Source of the DNA: Pantoea sp. alder81
Lineage (GTDB): Bacteria; Pseudomonadota; Gammaproteobacteria; Enterobacterales; Enterobacteriaceae
NCBI RefSeq assembly: GCF_020179835.1
Contig: NZ_JAIUDA010000004.1
Location: 186,001 to 250,000 of the forward strand
Reading direction: 5' to 3'
Length of the DNA stretch: 64,000 bases
The translations under genes and the position numbers were made by a program. The notes beneath the pieces were generated by a model. It saw only the letters and a list, made by a program, of their open reading frames with translations. It made no database searches and was not told where the DNA came from. Positions within the stretch are counted from its first letter, which is position 1. Every line of letters starts with the position of its first letter. Shown piece by piece: positions 1 to 8,118 of the stretch.

Positions 1-101
1 GTCTTCCTAAAGTGCGTGCGACCCTGACCGAACCTGCAGAATCTAATAACACGAAATGTCACTCTTAGGCCGCTCCTGCTTTTCTGGCGCTATAAGGTAG
101 A

Positions 102-147
102 AAGGACAGATTAGTTAAGTGCTTTAAAGGCAATTTAATCTGTCCTT
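102..147 (-). terminator. 12-bp inverted repeat, possible terminator
   Basis: AAGGACAGATTA (102-113) and its exact reverse complement (136-147) form a stem with a 22-base loop. On the minus strand it lies about 90 bases past the stop of the VOC gene and is followed by TTTCT. It could end the MFS-VOC transcript. The long loop is unusual for an intrinsic terminator, so a mobile-element end is an alternative. I see no gene in 1-233. Confidence 0.4.
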
Positions 148-233
148 CCACTCTTCGCTCTGAATCTGATAGCGACATCAATCAATGCTCATTGCTATCA
201 AAAGAACCGCGACAGACACTAAGCCACCTCGCG

Positions 234-617
234 TCAAGCCACGATCTCAATCAGGTTCCCATCAGGATCTCGAATAATCGCCTCATAACACCCATCACCC
301 GTTACGCGAGCCGGGCTGACTAAAATATCAGTCTCAGCAGCCTTTACGACCATCTCATCGACATGCTGGCGGCTACCAAGGGTTATGGCAATATGAGCCC
401 ATCCCGTCAGTTCTTTTCCGTTGTCTCCTTTATTCAATCCTTCAAGGCTCATTAATTCAATCGTTGGCCCTTCAGTTAAACTGACAAAGTAGGAACGAAA
501 ACCAGGGCGGTTTTTACTGATATAAAGTTCATTCGCCATCCCACCAAAAAATTCCTGCCAGAATTGTTTTTGTGCTTCGAGTTGATGGGTCCATAAAGCG
601 ACATGGGCAATTTTCAT
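234..617 (-). CDS. VOC family (glyoxalase/bleomycin resistance fold) protein
   Basis: This 127-residue protein has the beta-alpha-beta-beta-beta repeats of the vicinal oxygen chelate superfamily. MKIAHVALWT opens the first module with a metal-type His near residue 5. WAHIAI opens the second, and the C-terminal RDPDGNLIEIV carries the usual final metal-ligand Glu. Such proteins are lyases, dioxygenases or antibiotic-binding proteins, and the substrate cannot be read from sequence. Its ATG overlaps the stop of the upstream MFS gene by four bases (ATGA), so the two are almost certainly translated together and may protect against or export the same compound. Confidence 0.85.
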   Translation of the reverse strand: MKIAHVALWTHQLEAQKQFWQEFFGGMANELYISKNRPGFRSYFVSLTEGPTIELMSLEGLNKGDNGKELTGWAHIAITLGSRQHVDEMVVKAAETDILVSPARVTGDGCYEAIIRDPDGNLIEIVA

Positions 618-1774
618 GCGTTGTTCCTCGCAGAATTTCTTTGGTCAAGATTTAGAGTGAATGAGACCGCGCCAACAAACACCATCAGCGCCATGATGAA
701 TGAGAAAGCCAAAGTGAGTGAGCTGAAGTGAGCGACGTATCCAATCACCGCCGGACCACTCAACACACCGAGATACCCCATGGTGGTCATTGCCGGAACA
801 GCAACAGACTGTGGCATCACGCTTTGCTGGCCTACGGCAGAGAACATGACGGGGACGATGTTCGCACAACCAGCCCCGATCAGGATGTATCCAATCAATG
901 ACAGAGGCCAGGAAGCGATGAAGATGATCAACGCCAGCCCTGCGGCTGCCGTGAGCGCCCCGCCAACCACTACAGTCAACCTGCCAAGATTTGCCACAAC
1001 ACGGTCGCCCGTCATCCTGGCAGCAGTCATCGCTACGGCAAAGCATGTGTACCCAAGGCCACCCAGCGTTTCGGGCATATCTCTGACCTGCGTCAGGTAA
1101 ACTGCACTCCAGTCCAGTACCGTCCCTTCTGTAAGAAATACGGAAAAGCAGACCATCCCCAGTAATAGGACGATGCCGCGTGGCATAGCGAAAGCAGCCC
1201 CTTCCCGGGGATTCGCATAGGTTAAAAGTCCGGGATAACTCAGCGCAGTTAACACAATCACAGTGAGCGTAATCAGCATCGTGGCGACAATGACGTTGAT
1301 GCCTAACGTTAGTAGCAAAGTCATCAGACCCGCGCCTGCGATGCCTCCGAAACTGTACATGCCGTGAAAACCGGACATCAGCGGAGCCGGTGAGGCTTTC
1401 TCTACAAGGATTGCCTGAATGTTCATCGCGCAGTCCGTCACACCTACGCCGATACCAAATACTAGCAGCACAAGACCCAGCAATACCGGGTGAGAGATCG
1501 CTGCCAATAGAGGCGTGCTGAGCATAACCAGCGCAAGTGCCGCGACGATGACCCGGCGGCAGCCAAACCGGGTGGTCAGCGAACCGGTTAGAGGCATGGC
1601 GATTAGCGCACCAACGCCAAGACATAATAATAATGTGCCGAGGGTAGCTTCATTCACTCCAGTATTGGCACGCGCATAGGGCACGATTACTGCCCAGGTT
1701 GCCGTTACAAATCCAGCAATGAAAAAAGTGAGCCGGGTCGCCAGGCTGGAAGAGATTATAGGGAGTTGAACCAT
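614..1774 (-). CDS. MFS transporter, YbjJ-like
   Basis: A 386-residue inner-membrane protein with about twelve hydrophobic segments and the MFS loop motif GSLTTRFGCRR after helix 2. Length, the N-terminal WAVIVPYAR stretch and the GFHGMYSFGGIAGAG segment resemble the uncharacterised E. coli exporter-like protein YbjJ. The substrate is unknown. The gene is first in a two-gene operon with the VOC protein and is divergent from a DeoR-family regulator. The 136-base gap between them holds repeated GCTCGATTAT boxes, so that regulator probably controls it. Confidence 0.85.
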   Translation of the reverse strand: MVQLPIISSSLATRLTFFIAGFVTATWAVIVPYARANTGVNEATLGTLLLCLGVGALIAMPLTGSLTTRFGCRRVIVAALALVMLSTPLLAAISHPVLLGLVLLVFGIGVGVTDCAMNIQAILVEKASPAPLMSGFHGMYSFGGIAGAGLMTLLLTLGINVIVATMLITLTVIVLTALSYPGLLTYANPREGAAFAMPRGIVLLLGMVCFSVFLTEGTVLDWSAVYLTQVRDMPETLGGLGYTCFAVAMTAARMTGDRVVANLGRLTVVVGGALTAAAGLALIIFIASWPLSLIGYILIGAGCANIVPVMFSAVGQQSVMPQSVAVPAMTTMGYLGVLSGPAVIGYVAHFSSLTLAFSFIMALMVFVGAVSFTLNLDQRNSARNNA

Positions 1775-1864
1775 TTCGTTCCTCGTGTTGAAAGCGGGAT
1801 TTTAATTTTGCTGAGCGCATGTCCAGACCCATCAGCAGCCATTGACAACCTATGCATCATGCGC

Positions 1865-1923
1865 GAGCATGCTCAATCAAGCTCGATTATGATTATTTAA
1901 GAGGTATCACTTGCTCGATTATG
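1865..1923. promoter_or_regulatory. Putative DeoR-family operator with tandem 10-bp repeats
   Basis: The MFS/DeoR gap holds GCTCAATCAA (1871-1880) directly followed by GCTCGATTAT (1881-1890). An exact copy, GCTCGATTATG, recurs at 1913-1923, 32 bases (about three helical turns) downstream and overlapping the start of the regulator gene. A perfect palindrome GAGCATGCTC sits at 1865-1874. Direct repeats in helical register are typical operators for DeoR-family proteins. The last copy lying over the start codon suggests autoregulation. Assignment is inferred from position and repetition. Confidence 0.5.
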
Positions 1924-2681
1924 CTGCTTTCCCTGACCAGCGACAAGATCTGATTCGACAAATTTTGCGCGACCAGGGCCGGGTTGTATGTACTGAACTT
2001 GCCCAACAAATGGGCGTATCAGAGCATACTGTACGGCGTGATCTCCATGAACTGAGTAAAGAAGGGGTCTGTAAAAAGGTCTATGGCGGGGCGGTGTTGC
2101 AGCTTCCCGACGCTGGCAATTTGGCCTTGAGAAAAGAGCATAATCTATCAACAAAAGACATCATCGCGCAGAAGTGCGCCAGCCTGGTAAAAAGTGAAAG
2201 CTGCATTTTAATTGATGCTGGAAGCACCAATCTGGCCATGGCAATGGCATTGCCTGAAACGCTCAGTCTCACTGTGATCACCAATGCCCCGGATATCGCC
2301 GCGGCACTGTTAAAACATCCACAGATTGAAGTGATCATGCTGGGTGGCCGCATGCAAAAAAACAGTGGCGGTTGCGTGGGGAATACAGCCATTGAGCAAC
2401 TAAAAAACATTTTGTTTGATCAGGCATTTATTGGTGGATGTGCCATGAGCGCTGAGGCGGGTTTGACGGGTTTCAACTTCGATGACTGTGAGTTTAAGAA
2501 AGCCGCCATAGCGCAAAGTAGCCAGATTATTGTCGGTTTGACTGCAGAAAAAATTCCAGGGGTGGCGCGATTCTCGGTGGCGAGTTGCGAAGAGATAGAC
2601 ATCCTGGTGGTTGAAGAGAACATCAACAAAGACTTTTACAGCGCGTTTGCGGCAGAGAATATGACTATTTTGACGGTTTAA
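1911..2681 (+). CDS. DeoR/GlpR-family transcriptional regulator
   Basis: 256 residues. The N-terminal DeoR helix-turn-helix covers about residues 8-60 (QRQDLIRQIL ... VSEHTVRRDLHEL, then the family signature KVYGGAV). The C-terminal sugar-phosphate isomerase-like effector domain contains the typical DAGSTN and VITNAPDIA stretches. The start is a TTG at 1911 preceded by AAGAGG at 1899-1904; the next in-frame Met lies inside the HTH, so TTG is favoured. DeoR proteins usually sense phosphorylated sugars. The divergent MFS-VOC pair is the likely target. Confidence 0.88.
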   Translation: MLDYAAFPDQRQDLIRQILRDQGRVVCTELAQQMGVSEHTVRRDLHELSKEGVCKKVYGGAVLQLPDAGNLALRKEHNLSTKDIIAQKCASLVKSESCILIDAGSTNLAMAMALPETLSLTVITNAPDIAAALLKHPQIEVIMLGGRMQKNSGGCVGNTAIEQLKNILFDQAFIGGCAMSAEAGLTGFNFDDCEFKKAAIAQSSQIIVGLTAEKIPGVARFSVASCEEIDILVVEENINKDFYSAFAAENMTILTV

Positions 2682-2896
2682 TATTATAGAGCGCTGAACA
2701 CTGAACACAATTAACTGCCTTAACAGTGGTTCAAAATTTCTATTTGATTCATGTGTTCTCAACTCGCAAATGAATGCCCTTCAAGAGCTTTAATTCACAA
2801 GTCTACCACCCAGACTTGCAGCAATAGAAAAAGCCGCAATGTGTGGTATCAAATTGAAATTCTTAAACGAAGTAAAATTAATAAGCGATGCCGTAA

Positions 2897-2940
2897 TGTA
2901 TCTACGTTGTATCTACACAAGTGATGATATACAGTGTATC
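2897..2940. promoter_or_regulatory. Putative mazEF autoregulatory operator
   Basis: TGTATCTACG, TGTATCTACA and TGTATCGACA repeat within 50 bases ahead of mazE. The imperfect palindrome GATATAC-A-GTGTATC spans 2926-2940, ending 22 bases before the mazE ATG. MazE/MazEF complexes repress their own promoter through alternating palindromes, so this is the expected site. The 281 bases between the DeoR gene and mazE hold nothing else I can support apart from a 7-bp stem at 2798-2818. Confidence 0.45.
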
Positions 2941-2962
2941 GACATTCTTCAGGAGGTTTGCT

Positions 2963-3208
2963 ATGACCACGGTAACGCTAAAAAAATGGGGCAATAGCCC
3001 TTCAATCCGCATCCCTGCCAGCATAATGCAATCCGCTGCACTCAATGTTGATGACAAACTGGAACTCAGCGTGGAGGATGGCAAATTGATACTTGTCCCT
3101 GTGAGAGAAAAGGAGTATTCCCTTGACGCTCTGCTGGACGGCATCACTGAAGATAACGTCCATGAGAAAATTGATTTTGGACCTTCAGTTGGCAAGGAAT
3201 TGCTCTAA
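2963..3208 (+). CDS. mazE: MazE-type antitoxin
   Basis: 81 residues. The N-terminal AbrB-like swapped-hairpin DNA-binding domain is clear from KKWGNSPSIRIPASIMQ, almost the E. coli MazE sequence. The acidic C-terminus (HEKIDFGP) matches the toxin-wrapping tail, with Phe where E. coli MazE has Trp. The ATG at 2963 has a perfect AGGAGG at 2951-2956; a longer reading from the GTG at 2921 would run through the operator and is unlikely. It should neutralise the downstream toxin and repress the operon. Confidence 0.93.
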   Translation: MTTVTLKKWGNSPSIRIPASIMQSAALNVDDKLELSVEDGKLILVPVREKEYSLDALLDGITEDNVHEKIDFGPSVGKELL

Positions 3209-3540
3209 TGGTTTCACGTTTTGTACCCGAAGCCGGAGATCTGATCTGGCTGGATTTTGATCCTACGTTGGGGCATGAGCAGGCTGGGCATCGCCCGGCT
3301 GTCGTCCTCAGTCCTTTCGCCTATAACAACAAAGTGGGCATGCTACTTTGCGTGCCCTGCACCACTCAGGCCAAGAGTTATCCGTTTGAAGTGACCTTGT
3401 CAGGTACACGGAATAGTGTCGCGCTGGCTGATCAGGTGACCAGCATTGAATGGCGCGCCCGAAAAGTGACGAAAAAAAGCCATGTGACGCCCGATGAACT
3501 TGCGGAAATTCGCGCCAAGGCAAAAGCGTTAATCGGATAA
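3208..3540 (+). CDS. mazF: MazF endoribonuclease toxin
   Basis: 110 residues, very close to E. coli MazF along the whole length (for example DLIWLDFDPT, EQAGHRPAVVLSPF, CVPCTTQ). The residues reported as important for cleavage, Glu24, Arg29 and Thr52, are all at their expected positions, so the toxin should be active. MazF cuts mRNA at short motifs (ACA in E. coli), arresting growth. The ATG overlaps the mazE stop by one base (TAATG), as in classical toxin-antitoxin operons. The pair probably stabilises its replicon or region. Confidence 0.95.
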   Translation: MVSRFVPEAGDLIWLDFDPTLGHEQAGHRPAVVLSPFAYNNKVGMLLCVPCTTQAKSYPFEVTLSGTRNSVALADQVTSIEWRARKVTKKSHVTPDELAEIRAKAKALIG

Positions 3541-3548
3541 GAGCGAAT

Positions 3549-3571
3549 ACTGACGGCCCTAAGCCGTCAGT
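3549..3571. terminator. Bidirectional intrinsic terminator
   Basis: ACTGACGGC (3549-3557), a 5-base loop and GCCGTCAGT (3563-3571) form a 9-bp perfect stem followed by TATTCTTTA. It lies between the 3' ends of mazF (plus) and the small HTH gene (minus) and can serve both. Confidence 0.7.
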
Positions 3572-3577
3572 TATTCT

Positions 3578-3793
3578 TTAGTGCCCACGCCGCGCCTGCA
3601 TCATCGCAAGCCGAAACTGGCGGACATCCTGTGGTGTCCAGCAGCGGCAGGATAAAGGCGCGGTGTCGTCGACCGCGGCGGGCAGCGGGACTTTGTTTAG
3701 CGTGCCACGATTGCAAATCGCACAGGCTAAGGTGGCGGAGGGTACGCCAAGATAGCGCGCCACCTCCGGCAAGGTCATCAGTGAAGTACGCAT
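3578..3793 (-). CDS. Small HTH DNA-binding protein (AlpA/excisionase-like)
   Basis: 71 residues. TLPEVARYLGVPSATL reads as the first helices of a winged-helix excisionase/AlpA/MerR-type DNA-binding domain, and WTPQDVRQFRLAM resembles the second half. Two adjacent ATGs are possible (3796 and 3793). AGGAGG at 3799-3805 is only two bases from the first but five from the second, so the second is chosen. Excisionase-like proteins often mark mobile or plasmid DNA, but no integrase is nearby. Target and role are unknown. Confidence 0.6.
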   Translation of the reverse strand: MRTSLMTLPEVARYLGVPSATLACAICNRGTLNKVPLPAAVDDTAPLSCRCWTPQDVRQFRLAMMQARRGH

Positions 3794-3897
3794 CATAACC
3801 TCCTCGTTACATGTGATTTCACTGACATGGTTGAGCAGTTTTCAGCGAAATTTTTTGATCCCGATCAGGTGATGAATTATTTTTGGTTAAAAAATAA

Positions 3898-4389
3898 TCA
3901 CAACGTCATCAGCATCTCGTGCCACGCCATACCGCCATGATCGGACGCCGAAGGTTTGATGTACTGATAGCCAAACTTTTTATACAGATCAACATGATGG
4001 GTTTTGCACATCAAATGGATGGTCTGCTTATCCATTTTCTTCATGATAGTGATGAACTGTTGCATCATCAGCGTGCTGTAACCTTTACCCTGATATGCCG
4101 GATCGAGCACCACTGACATTATCACCACGTTGGGTGCAGCAGGGTCATGCCCGATTAACTCCTTGAACTCCTCATCTGACATCACCACGTCCCAGGCACA
4201 ACCCGCGTTAATAAAGCCAATGACCTGACTCTCGCTTTCCAGGCACATAAACCCCTGCGGATACTGCCTAATACGGGTCGCGATTTTTTCGCGCGTGGCA
4301 GCCTCATCGCCTTCGTAGGCATCAATTTCAATGGCATAGCAGCGATCAACATCGGCTAAGGTGGCACTACGGAACATCAAATTCGACAC
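3898..4389 (-). CDS. GNAT-family N-acetyltransferase
   Basis: 163 residues with the GNAT fold. Motif A is visible as VVLDPAYQGKGYSTLM, containing the acetyl-CoA pyrophosphate loop QGKGYS. The C-terminal YKKFGYQY stretch is typical motif B. Spacing and the N-terminal RSATLADVDRCYAIE resemble arylalkylamine-type acetyltransferases. The start is a GTG at 4389 with AGAGG seven bases upstream. The acceptor amine is not predictable. It appears monocistronic. Confidence 0.85.
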   Translation of the reverse strand: MSNLMFRSATLADVDRCYAIEIDAYEGDEAATREKIATRIRQYPQGFMCLESESQVIGFINAGCAWDVVMSDEEFKELIGHDPAAPNVVIMSVVLDPAYQGKGYSTLMMQQFITIMKKMDKQTIHLMCKTHHVDLYKKFGYQYIKPSASDHGGMAWHEMLMTL

Positions 4390-4463
4390 AGCAGACCTCT
4401 AAACATAACATCTCGTGGACGCCATTTTAGCAGGGTGTCATGGGGAAAGGTTGAGAGAATAGA

Positions 4464-4483
4464 GCGCTGCTTCGCAGCAGCGC
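4464..4483 (-). terminator. Hairpin after the Gfo/Idh/MocA gene
   Basis: GCGCTGCT, loop TCGC, AGCAGCGC: a perfect 8-bp stem 8 bases beyond the stop of the gene at 4491 on the minus strand. The following bases are only weakly T-rich (TCTATTCTCTC), so termination may be partial. Confidence 0.55.
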
Positions 4484-4490
4484 GACTGTT

Positions 4491-5516
4491 TTAAATAACT
4501 TCCACTACCCGATTTTCACGTGCGCTAATAAACGCGGCATCCAGTACCGCCAGGACTTCAATCGCCTGCTCTGGCGTCACTGGAGGTTCGCTGCCATCGC
4601 GAACCGCTTTAGCAAAGGCTTCGTAATAAGCGTGATAGGCGCCCTGTTCGGAAGGCACTCGTTCTGAGCCTTGCGGCGTATTGAGCGTGCCCCAGTGCTC
4701 AGGCTGCTCATAGCCCCAGGCTGCAAGATCGTCCGCTGGGCGCTGGCCTGCAAAAATGGCCTGCGCCTGCACATCCGTACCTTGTGAAACAAAGCTACCG
4801 GCATCGCCATACAAACGAAACTCACGGCAAACAAAGCGATTCAGTTTGGTGGCAGAGAGATAAGACGTGGTTCCGTTGTGGTGCTTAAGCGTCAGCACAA
4901 AACTGGCGTCAGTCGGACCTTCCGGCAGATCGATGATATCCAGTTGCGCATAAACTGACTTTACCGGCCCCAACAGGAACAACGCCTGATCGACAATATG
5001 ACTGCCTAAATCTCGCAACAGACCGCCGGTTTCGCCCCCTTCAAGGGTATTGGCATCGTCAAAATCCATGCGGTTGTGCAATCGCCACACTTTCCCTACA
5101 CGATTTTGCTCGATGAGTTTTTTCAGCGTGCGTACATCATGGTCAAAACGTCGATTGTGATAAACGCTTAGCACCACCCCTTTTGCTTTTGCGGCTGCAG
5201 CCAGTTCGCGGCCCGTTTTCGCATCGGGCGCAAAGGGTTTATCCGCAATAACGGCCACACCGGCTGCAATCGCTTCCAGCACCAACTCTCGTCGCGTTTG
5301 CGGTGGCGTGGTAATAGTCACCGCCTCCACACCTGCCGCCAGCATTTCGGTCAAACTGGCATAAATCGGGATGTTGGGAAAATCCGCTTTCGCTCGTGCG
5401 ATAGTCGCTGGCGCACGCGCCACGATGCCAGCTAGCTCCACGCCTTCAGCCGCATTAATAAATGGCGCGTGGAAATGTTTTCCGCCCGTTCCATAGCCCA
5501 CGATACCGATTTTCAT
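4491..5516 (-). CDS. Gfo/Idh/MocA-family NAD(P)-dependent oxidoreductase
   Basis: 341 residues. The Rossmann domain opens with MKIGIVGYGTGGKHFHAP, with the dinucleotide-binding GxGxxG pattern. DKPFAPD supplies the EKP-type lysine of the family around residue 95, and the C-terminal alpha/beta domain follows (LRDLGSHIVDQALFLLG). It resembles the uncharacterised E. coli YdgJ. These enzymes oxidise or reduce sugars, inositols or related polyols, and the substrate is unknown. The ATG at 5516 follows AAGGAGG at good spacing; an upstream in-frame start at 5552 lacks this. It may form a loose operon with the two oxidoreductase genes upstream, with gaps of about 118 bases. Confidence 0.85.
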   Translation of the reverse strand: MKIGIVGYGTGGKHFHAPFINAAEGVELAGIVARAPATIARAKADFPNIPIYASLTEMLAAGVEAVTITTPPQTRRELVLEAIAAGVAVIADKPFAPDAKTGRELAAAAKAKGVVLSVYHNRRFDHDVRTLKKLIEQNRVGKVWRLHNRMDFDDANTLEGGETGGLLRDLGSHIVDQALFLLGPVKSVYAQLDIIDLPEGPTDASFVLTLKHHNGTTSYLSATKLNRFVCREFRLYGDAGSFVSQGTDVQAQAIFAGQRPADDLAAWGYEQPEHWGTLNTPQGSERVPSEQGAYHAYYEAFAKAVRDGSEPPVTPEQAIEVLAVLDAAFISARENRVVEVI

Positions 5517-5635
5517 GCTGCCTCCTTGTGATAGATAAAAGTCGTAAGGCAATCAGTAATAACATAATTGCAACAACTTAAACGGCTCTCACCAGCAAAT
5601 ATGGCACAAAAATATCATTTTTAGGAAAAATGGCT

Positions 5636-6817
5636 TTATTGTGCCGCAGGAAAATTGCGCTTTATGGGTGCAAAATCACTGACGCTTTTGTCCAGCAAAC
5701 GCTGAGGACGGAAATCTGCCAGCAGATCGCTACTCTGTTCCTGCACCAACTCCTGCGCCACCAGCTTGCCTATCAACGGTGACAGCGTGATCCCGCTGTG
5801 CGTCACTGCCACATAAACACGCTGATGAGGCGTGACAAAACCAATAGCGGGCAGTCCGTCTGCTGGCCGTGCACGTTGCCCGATTACAATGTTCTCAATC
5901 TGCAATTCGCCAGCACCGGCAAACAACGCGTGATAACGTTCGCGGAACTGCTGCGCAATATCTCCGTGTAAGGCAGGTGGCGAGGCAGGATCGGCAAGAT
6001 CGTCCAGTTCCAGTGCTTGTAACAGCAATCTCCCTCCACCATCCGGGCGCACATTAAGCTGTGGCGAAATCAGATTGGCCGCCAGCGACAGCGGCTGTGG
6101 CGTAGTGCGCGCGAGGAAGCTACAGGCCACCGCGTTGGGTTTGCTGGTATCAAGTAGCGCCAGATCAACATTGAGGGTGTTAAGCAGTTGATTCGCCCAG
6201 CGGCCGGTGGCAATCACCACGCGATCGCCCTGCCACTTCTCGCCGTTTACCAGATGCAGCGTGACGCCATCAGCCTGTTCGCTAAGACGTTCAATCGCAT
6301 GTTGTTGATGCAATATCGCCCCATTGGCACGCGCTTCAGACCAGAGTCGTGACATGTACAGCGCCGGATGCAATACCGATTCCGTTGGGAAATGCCAGAC
6401 GCTTCCACTTACCGCCTGTGAACGCAGATCCGGCACTTCACGCTGCAGCGCATCCGGTGTCACTTCATGTGCGGGATAACCCAGCGATTGCAGTGAGGTA
6501 GCGCGTTGTAGCAGCCTCTGCTGCGCCTCGCCTTCTGCCGCCCACTCCCAGGTGCCACAGGTTTCCAGCCAGCGCAGACCATTGGTTTGCGAGAGCTGCA
6601 AACGAGTGTGTTCTTCCATTGAGAGGGCATTGAGCTGGTGATAACTGAGGGGTTGTTTACCGTTGGAATTGACCCAGGCGAAAGTGGTGCTGCTGGTGCC
6701 AGCACCGATATGCTGCTGCTCAAAAATCGTAACCTGTACGCCCTGCAAGGATAATGCGCGCGCCACCGCTAAACCGATGACGCCGCCGCCCACTATCGCA
6801 ATCTTTTGAGTTGTCAT
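5636..6817 (-). CDS. FAD-dependent oxidoreductase (DadA/D-amino-acid-oxidase-like)
   Basis: 393 residues. The FAD-binding motif is IAIVGGGVIGLAVARAL at the N-terminus, then GTSSTTFAWVNSNGK. The C-terminal DAO signature is VYVAVTHSGITLSPLIGK. The family removes hydrides from amines, usually D-amino acids, glycine derivatives or sarcosine. The ATG at 6817 has AGGAG at seven bases; the alternative start at 6874 adds 19 residues without features. It stands between a 2-hydroxyacid dehydrogenase and a Gfo/Idh/MocA enzyme in the same direction, which suggests joint use of a small oxidised carbon source. Confidence 0.83.
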   Translation of the reverse strand: MTTQKIAIVGGGVIGLAVARALSLQGVQVTIFEQQHIGAGTSSTTFAWVNSNGKQPLSYHQLNALSMEEHTRLQLSQTNGLRWLETCGTWEWAAEGEAQQRLLQRATSLQSLGYPAHEVTPDALQREVPDLRSQAVSGSVWHFPTESVLHPALYMSRLWSEARANGAILHQQHAIERLSEQADGVTLHLVNGEKWQGDRVVIATGRWANQLLNTLNVDLALLDTSKPNAVACSFLARTTPQPLSLAANLISPQLNVRPDGGGRLLLQALELDDLADPASPPALHGDIAQQFRERYHALFAGAGELQIENIVIGQRARPADGLPAIGFVTPHQRVYVAVTHSGITLSPLIGKLVAQELVQEQSSDLLADFRPQRLLDKSVSDFAPIKRNFPAAQ

Positions 6818-6934
6818 GAATGGCTCCTGAATGAATAGCCCTATCATAACAACGTTCACCTGCAGAGATTGCAATCGCTATATAACGCTTATTGCGCAGG
6901 ATATAAGAAAATCCTCTGACGCCAGAGAATAAAT

Positions 6935-7876
6935 TTATACCGTCGTCAGCATTTTCCCATTTGAGAAATAGGCCAGCAAATTCTCCAGCACATTATTTGC
7001 CATGCCTTCACGGGTTTCATGGGTGGCACTCGCAATATGTGGGGTTAATAACACATTATCTAATTCACGCAGCGCAGGATGAATAACCGGTTCTTGCGGG
7101 AAAACATCCAGCGCGGCGCCTTTTATCACACCCTGCTGCAATGCCTGGATGAGATCGCTTTCATTCACGACCGTGCCGCGTGCAATGTTGATCAGCACAC
7201 CCGATTTCCCCAACGCCGCCAGCACTTTTGCGTCCACCAGCTGGATATTCTCTGGACTACCTGGCAGCGCCAGCACCAGGAAATCGCTGAATGCCGCCAG
7301 CTGTTCAATGTTCTCACAGCGTTGGTAAGGCACATCTTTTTGACTACGCGCGGTATAAGCTATCTCCATACCGAATGCCTCAGCACGACGGGCAATCGCC
7401 TGACCAATCGCACCCAAGCCCGCGATGCCCATGCGTTTCCCGCTGGCTTTACTGGAAAGCGAAGTGCCGGTGTTTTCCCACGCCCCAGAGCGGGCGAACT
7501 GATGATTGGCCACCAGGTTGCGTGAAAAGGCTAATGTCAGCGTCATGGCTAAATCGGCGACATCATCGGTAAGAATATCGCTGGTGATGCTGACCTGAAT
7601 ATCATGTTTAGCCGTGTAATTCAGATCGATACGATCGGTTCCCACACCAAACACCGCAATGGCTTTACAGGCAGGCAACTGTTCCAGAATCGACGTTTCT
7701 ACACCCACGTCACCGCGCGTCACGATGCCCTGAATCTCTTTGCCCTGGCGCTGAAGAAATAGCGCAGTGTCCTGCTCATCATATAAACGGTGGCAATGAA
7801 AATGTTGCGAGAGTTTTTCGTCCAGCTGCGGCATCAGTGGCTGGATAATCAGAATATGGGGTTGCGAAGACATCAT
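6935..7876 (-). CDS. D-isomer 2-hydroxyacid dehydrogenase (glyoxylate/hydroxypyruvate reductase type)
   Basis: 313 residues. The NAD(P)-binding motif is GLGAIGQAIARRAEAFGM. The three catalytic residues of the family are present: Arg in INIARGTVVNE, Glu in DVFPQEPV and His in LLTPHIASATHETREG. The SR pair after the second strand of the Rossmann fold (YTARSQ) points towards NADPH use. It probably interconverts a 2-keto acid such as hydroxypyruvate, glyoxylate or a keto-gluconate. It precedes the FAD oxidoreductase in the same orientation. Confidence 0.85.
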   Translation of the reverse strand: MMSSQPHILIIQPLMPQLDEKLSQHFHCHRLYDEQDTALFLQRQGKEIQGIVTRGDVGVETSILEQLPACKAIAVFGVGTDRIDLNYTAKHDIQVSITSDILTDDVADLAMTLTLAFSRNLVANHQFARSGAWENTGTSLSSKASGKRMGIAGLGAIGQAIARRAEAFGMEIAYTARSQKDVPYQRCENIEQLAAFSDFLVLALPGSPENIQLVDAKVLAALGKSGVLINIARGTVVNESDLIQALQQGVIKGAALDVFPQEPVIHPALRELDNVLLTPHIASATHETREGMANNVLENLLAYFSNGKMLTTV

Positions 7877-8022
7877 TATTTTCCCGAATGGATGTGCATG
7901 TCGTTCCAGACTACCGGATGAATTTATGTTACGGCACCCCTGTTACTTTTTTCGCTAATAAGATCACGGGGAAAGTGAGATGAATCTCGAGAAATAATTC
8001 GGTTGTCATTTCGGATCTGTCT

Positions 8023-8077
8023 TTACCGTAATGCGTTGAGCACGCTGGCGAACTCACCTTACGCAGTCTACGGTTAA
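8023..8077 (+). promoter_or_regulatory. Upstream region of the carotenoid operon
   Basis: The 242 bases between the dehydrogenase and crtE must hold the crt promoter. I see an imperfect inverted repeat, TTTACCGTA (8022-8030) and TACGGTTAA (8069-8077), and an AT-rich TTAATAAAAAAACC just after it. No convincing sigma70 -35/-10 pair stands out, so this is only a candidate control site. Confidence 0.3.
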
Positions 8078-8118
8078 TAAAAAAACCATAACAATTCAAC
8101 TTACCATGGAAAGCCGCT

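Noticed and set aside
645..1625. Long minus-strand frame of 326 codons within the MFS gene
   Set aside because: It lies in another frame of the MFS gene, has odd composition rich in Cys, His and Arg, and shows no domain.
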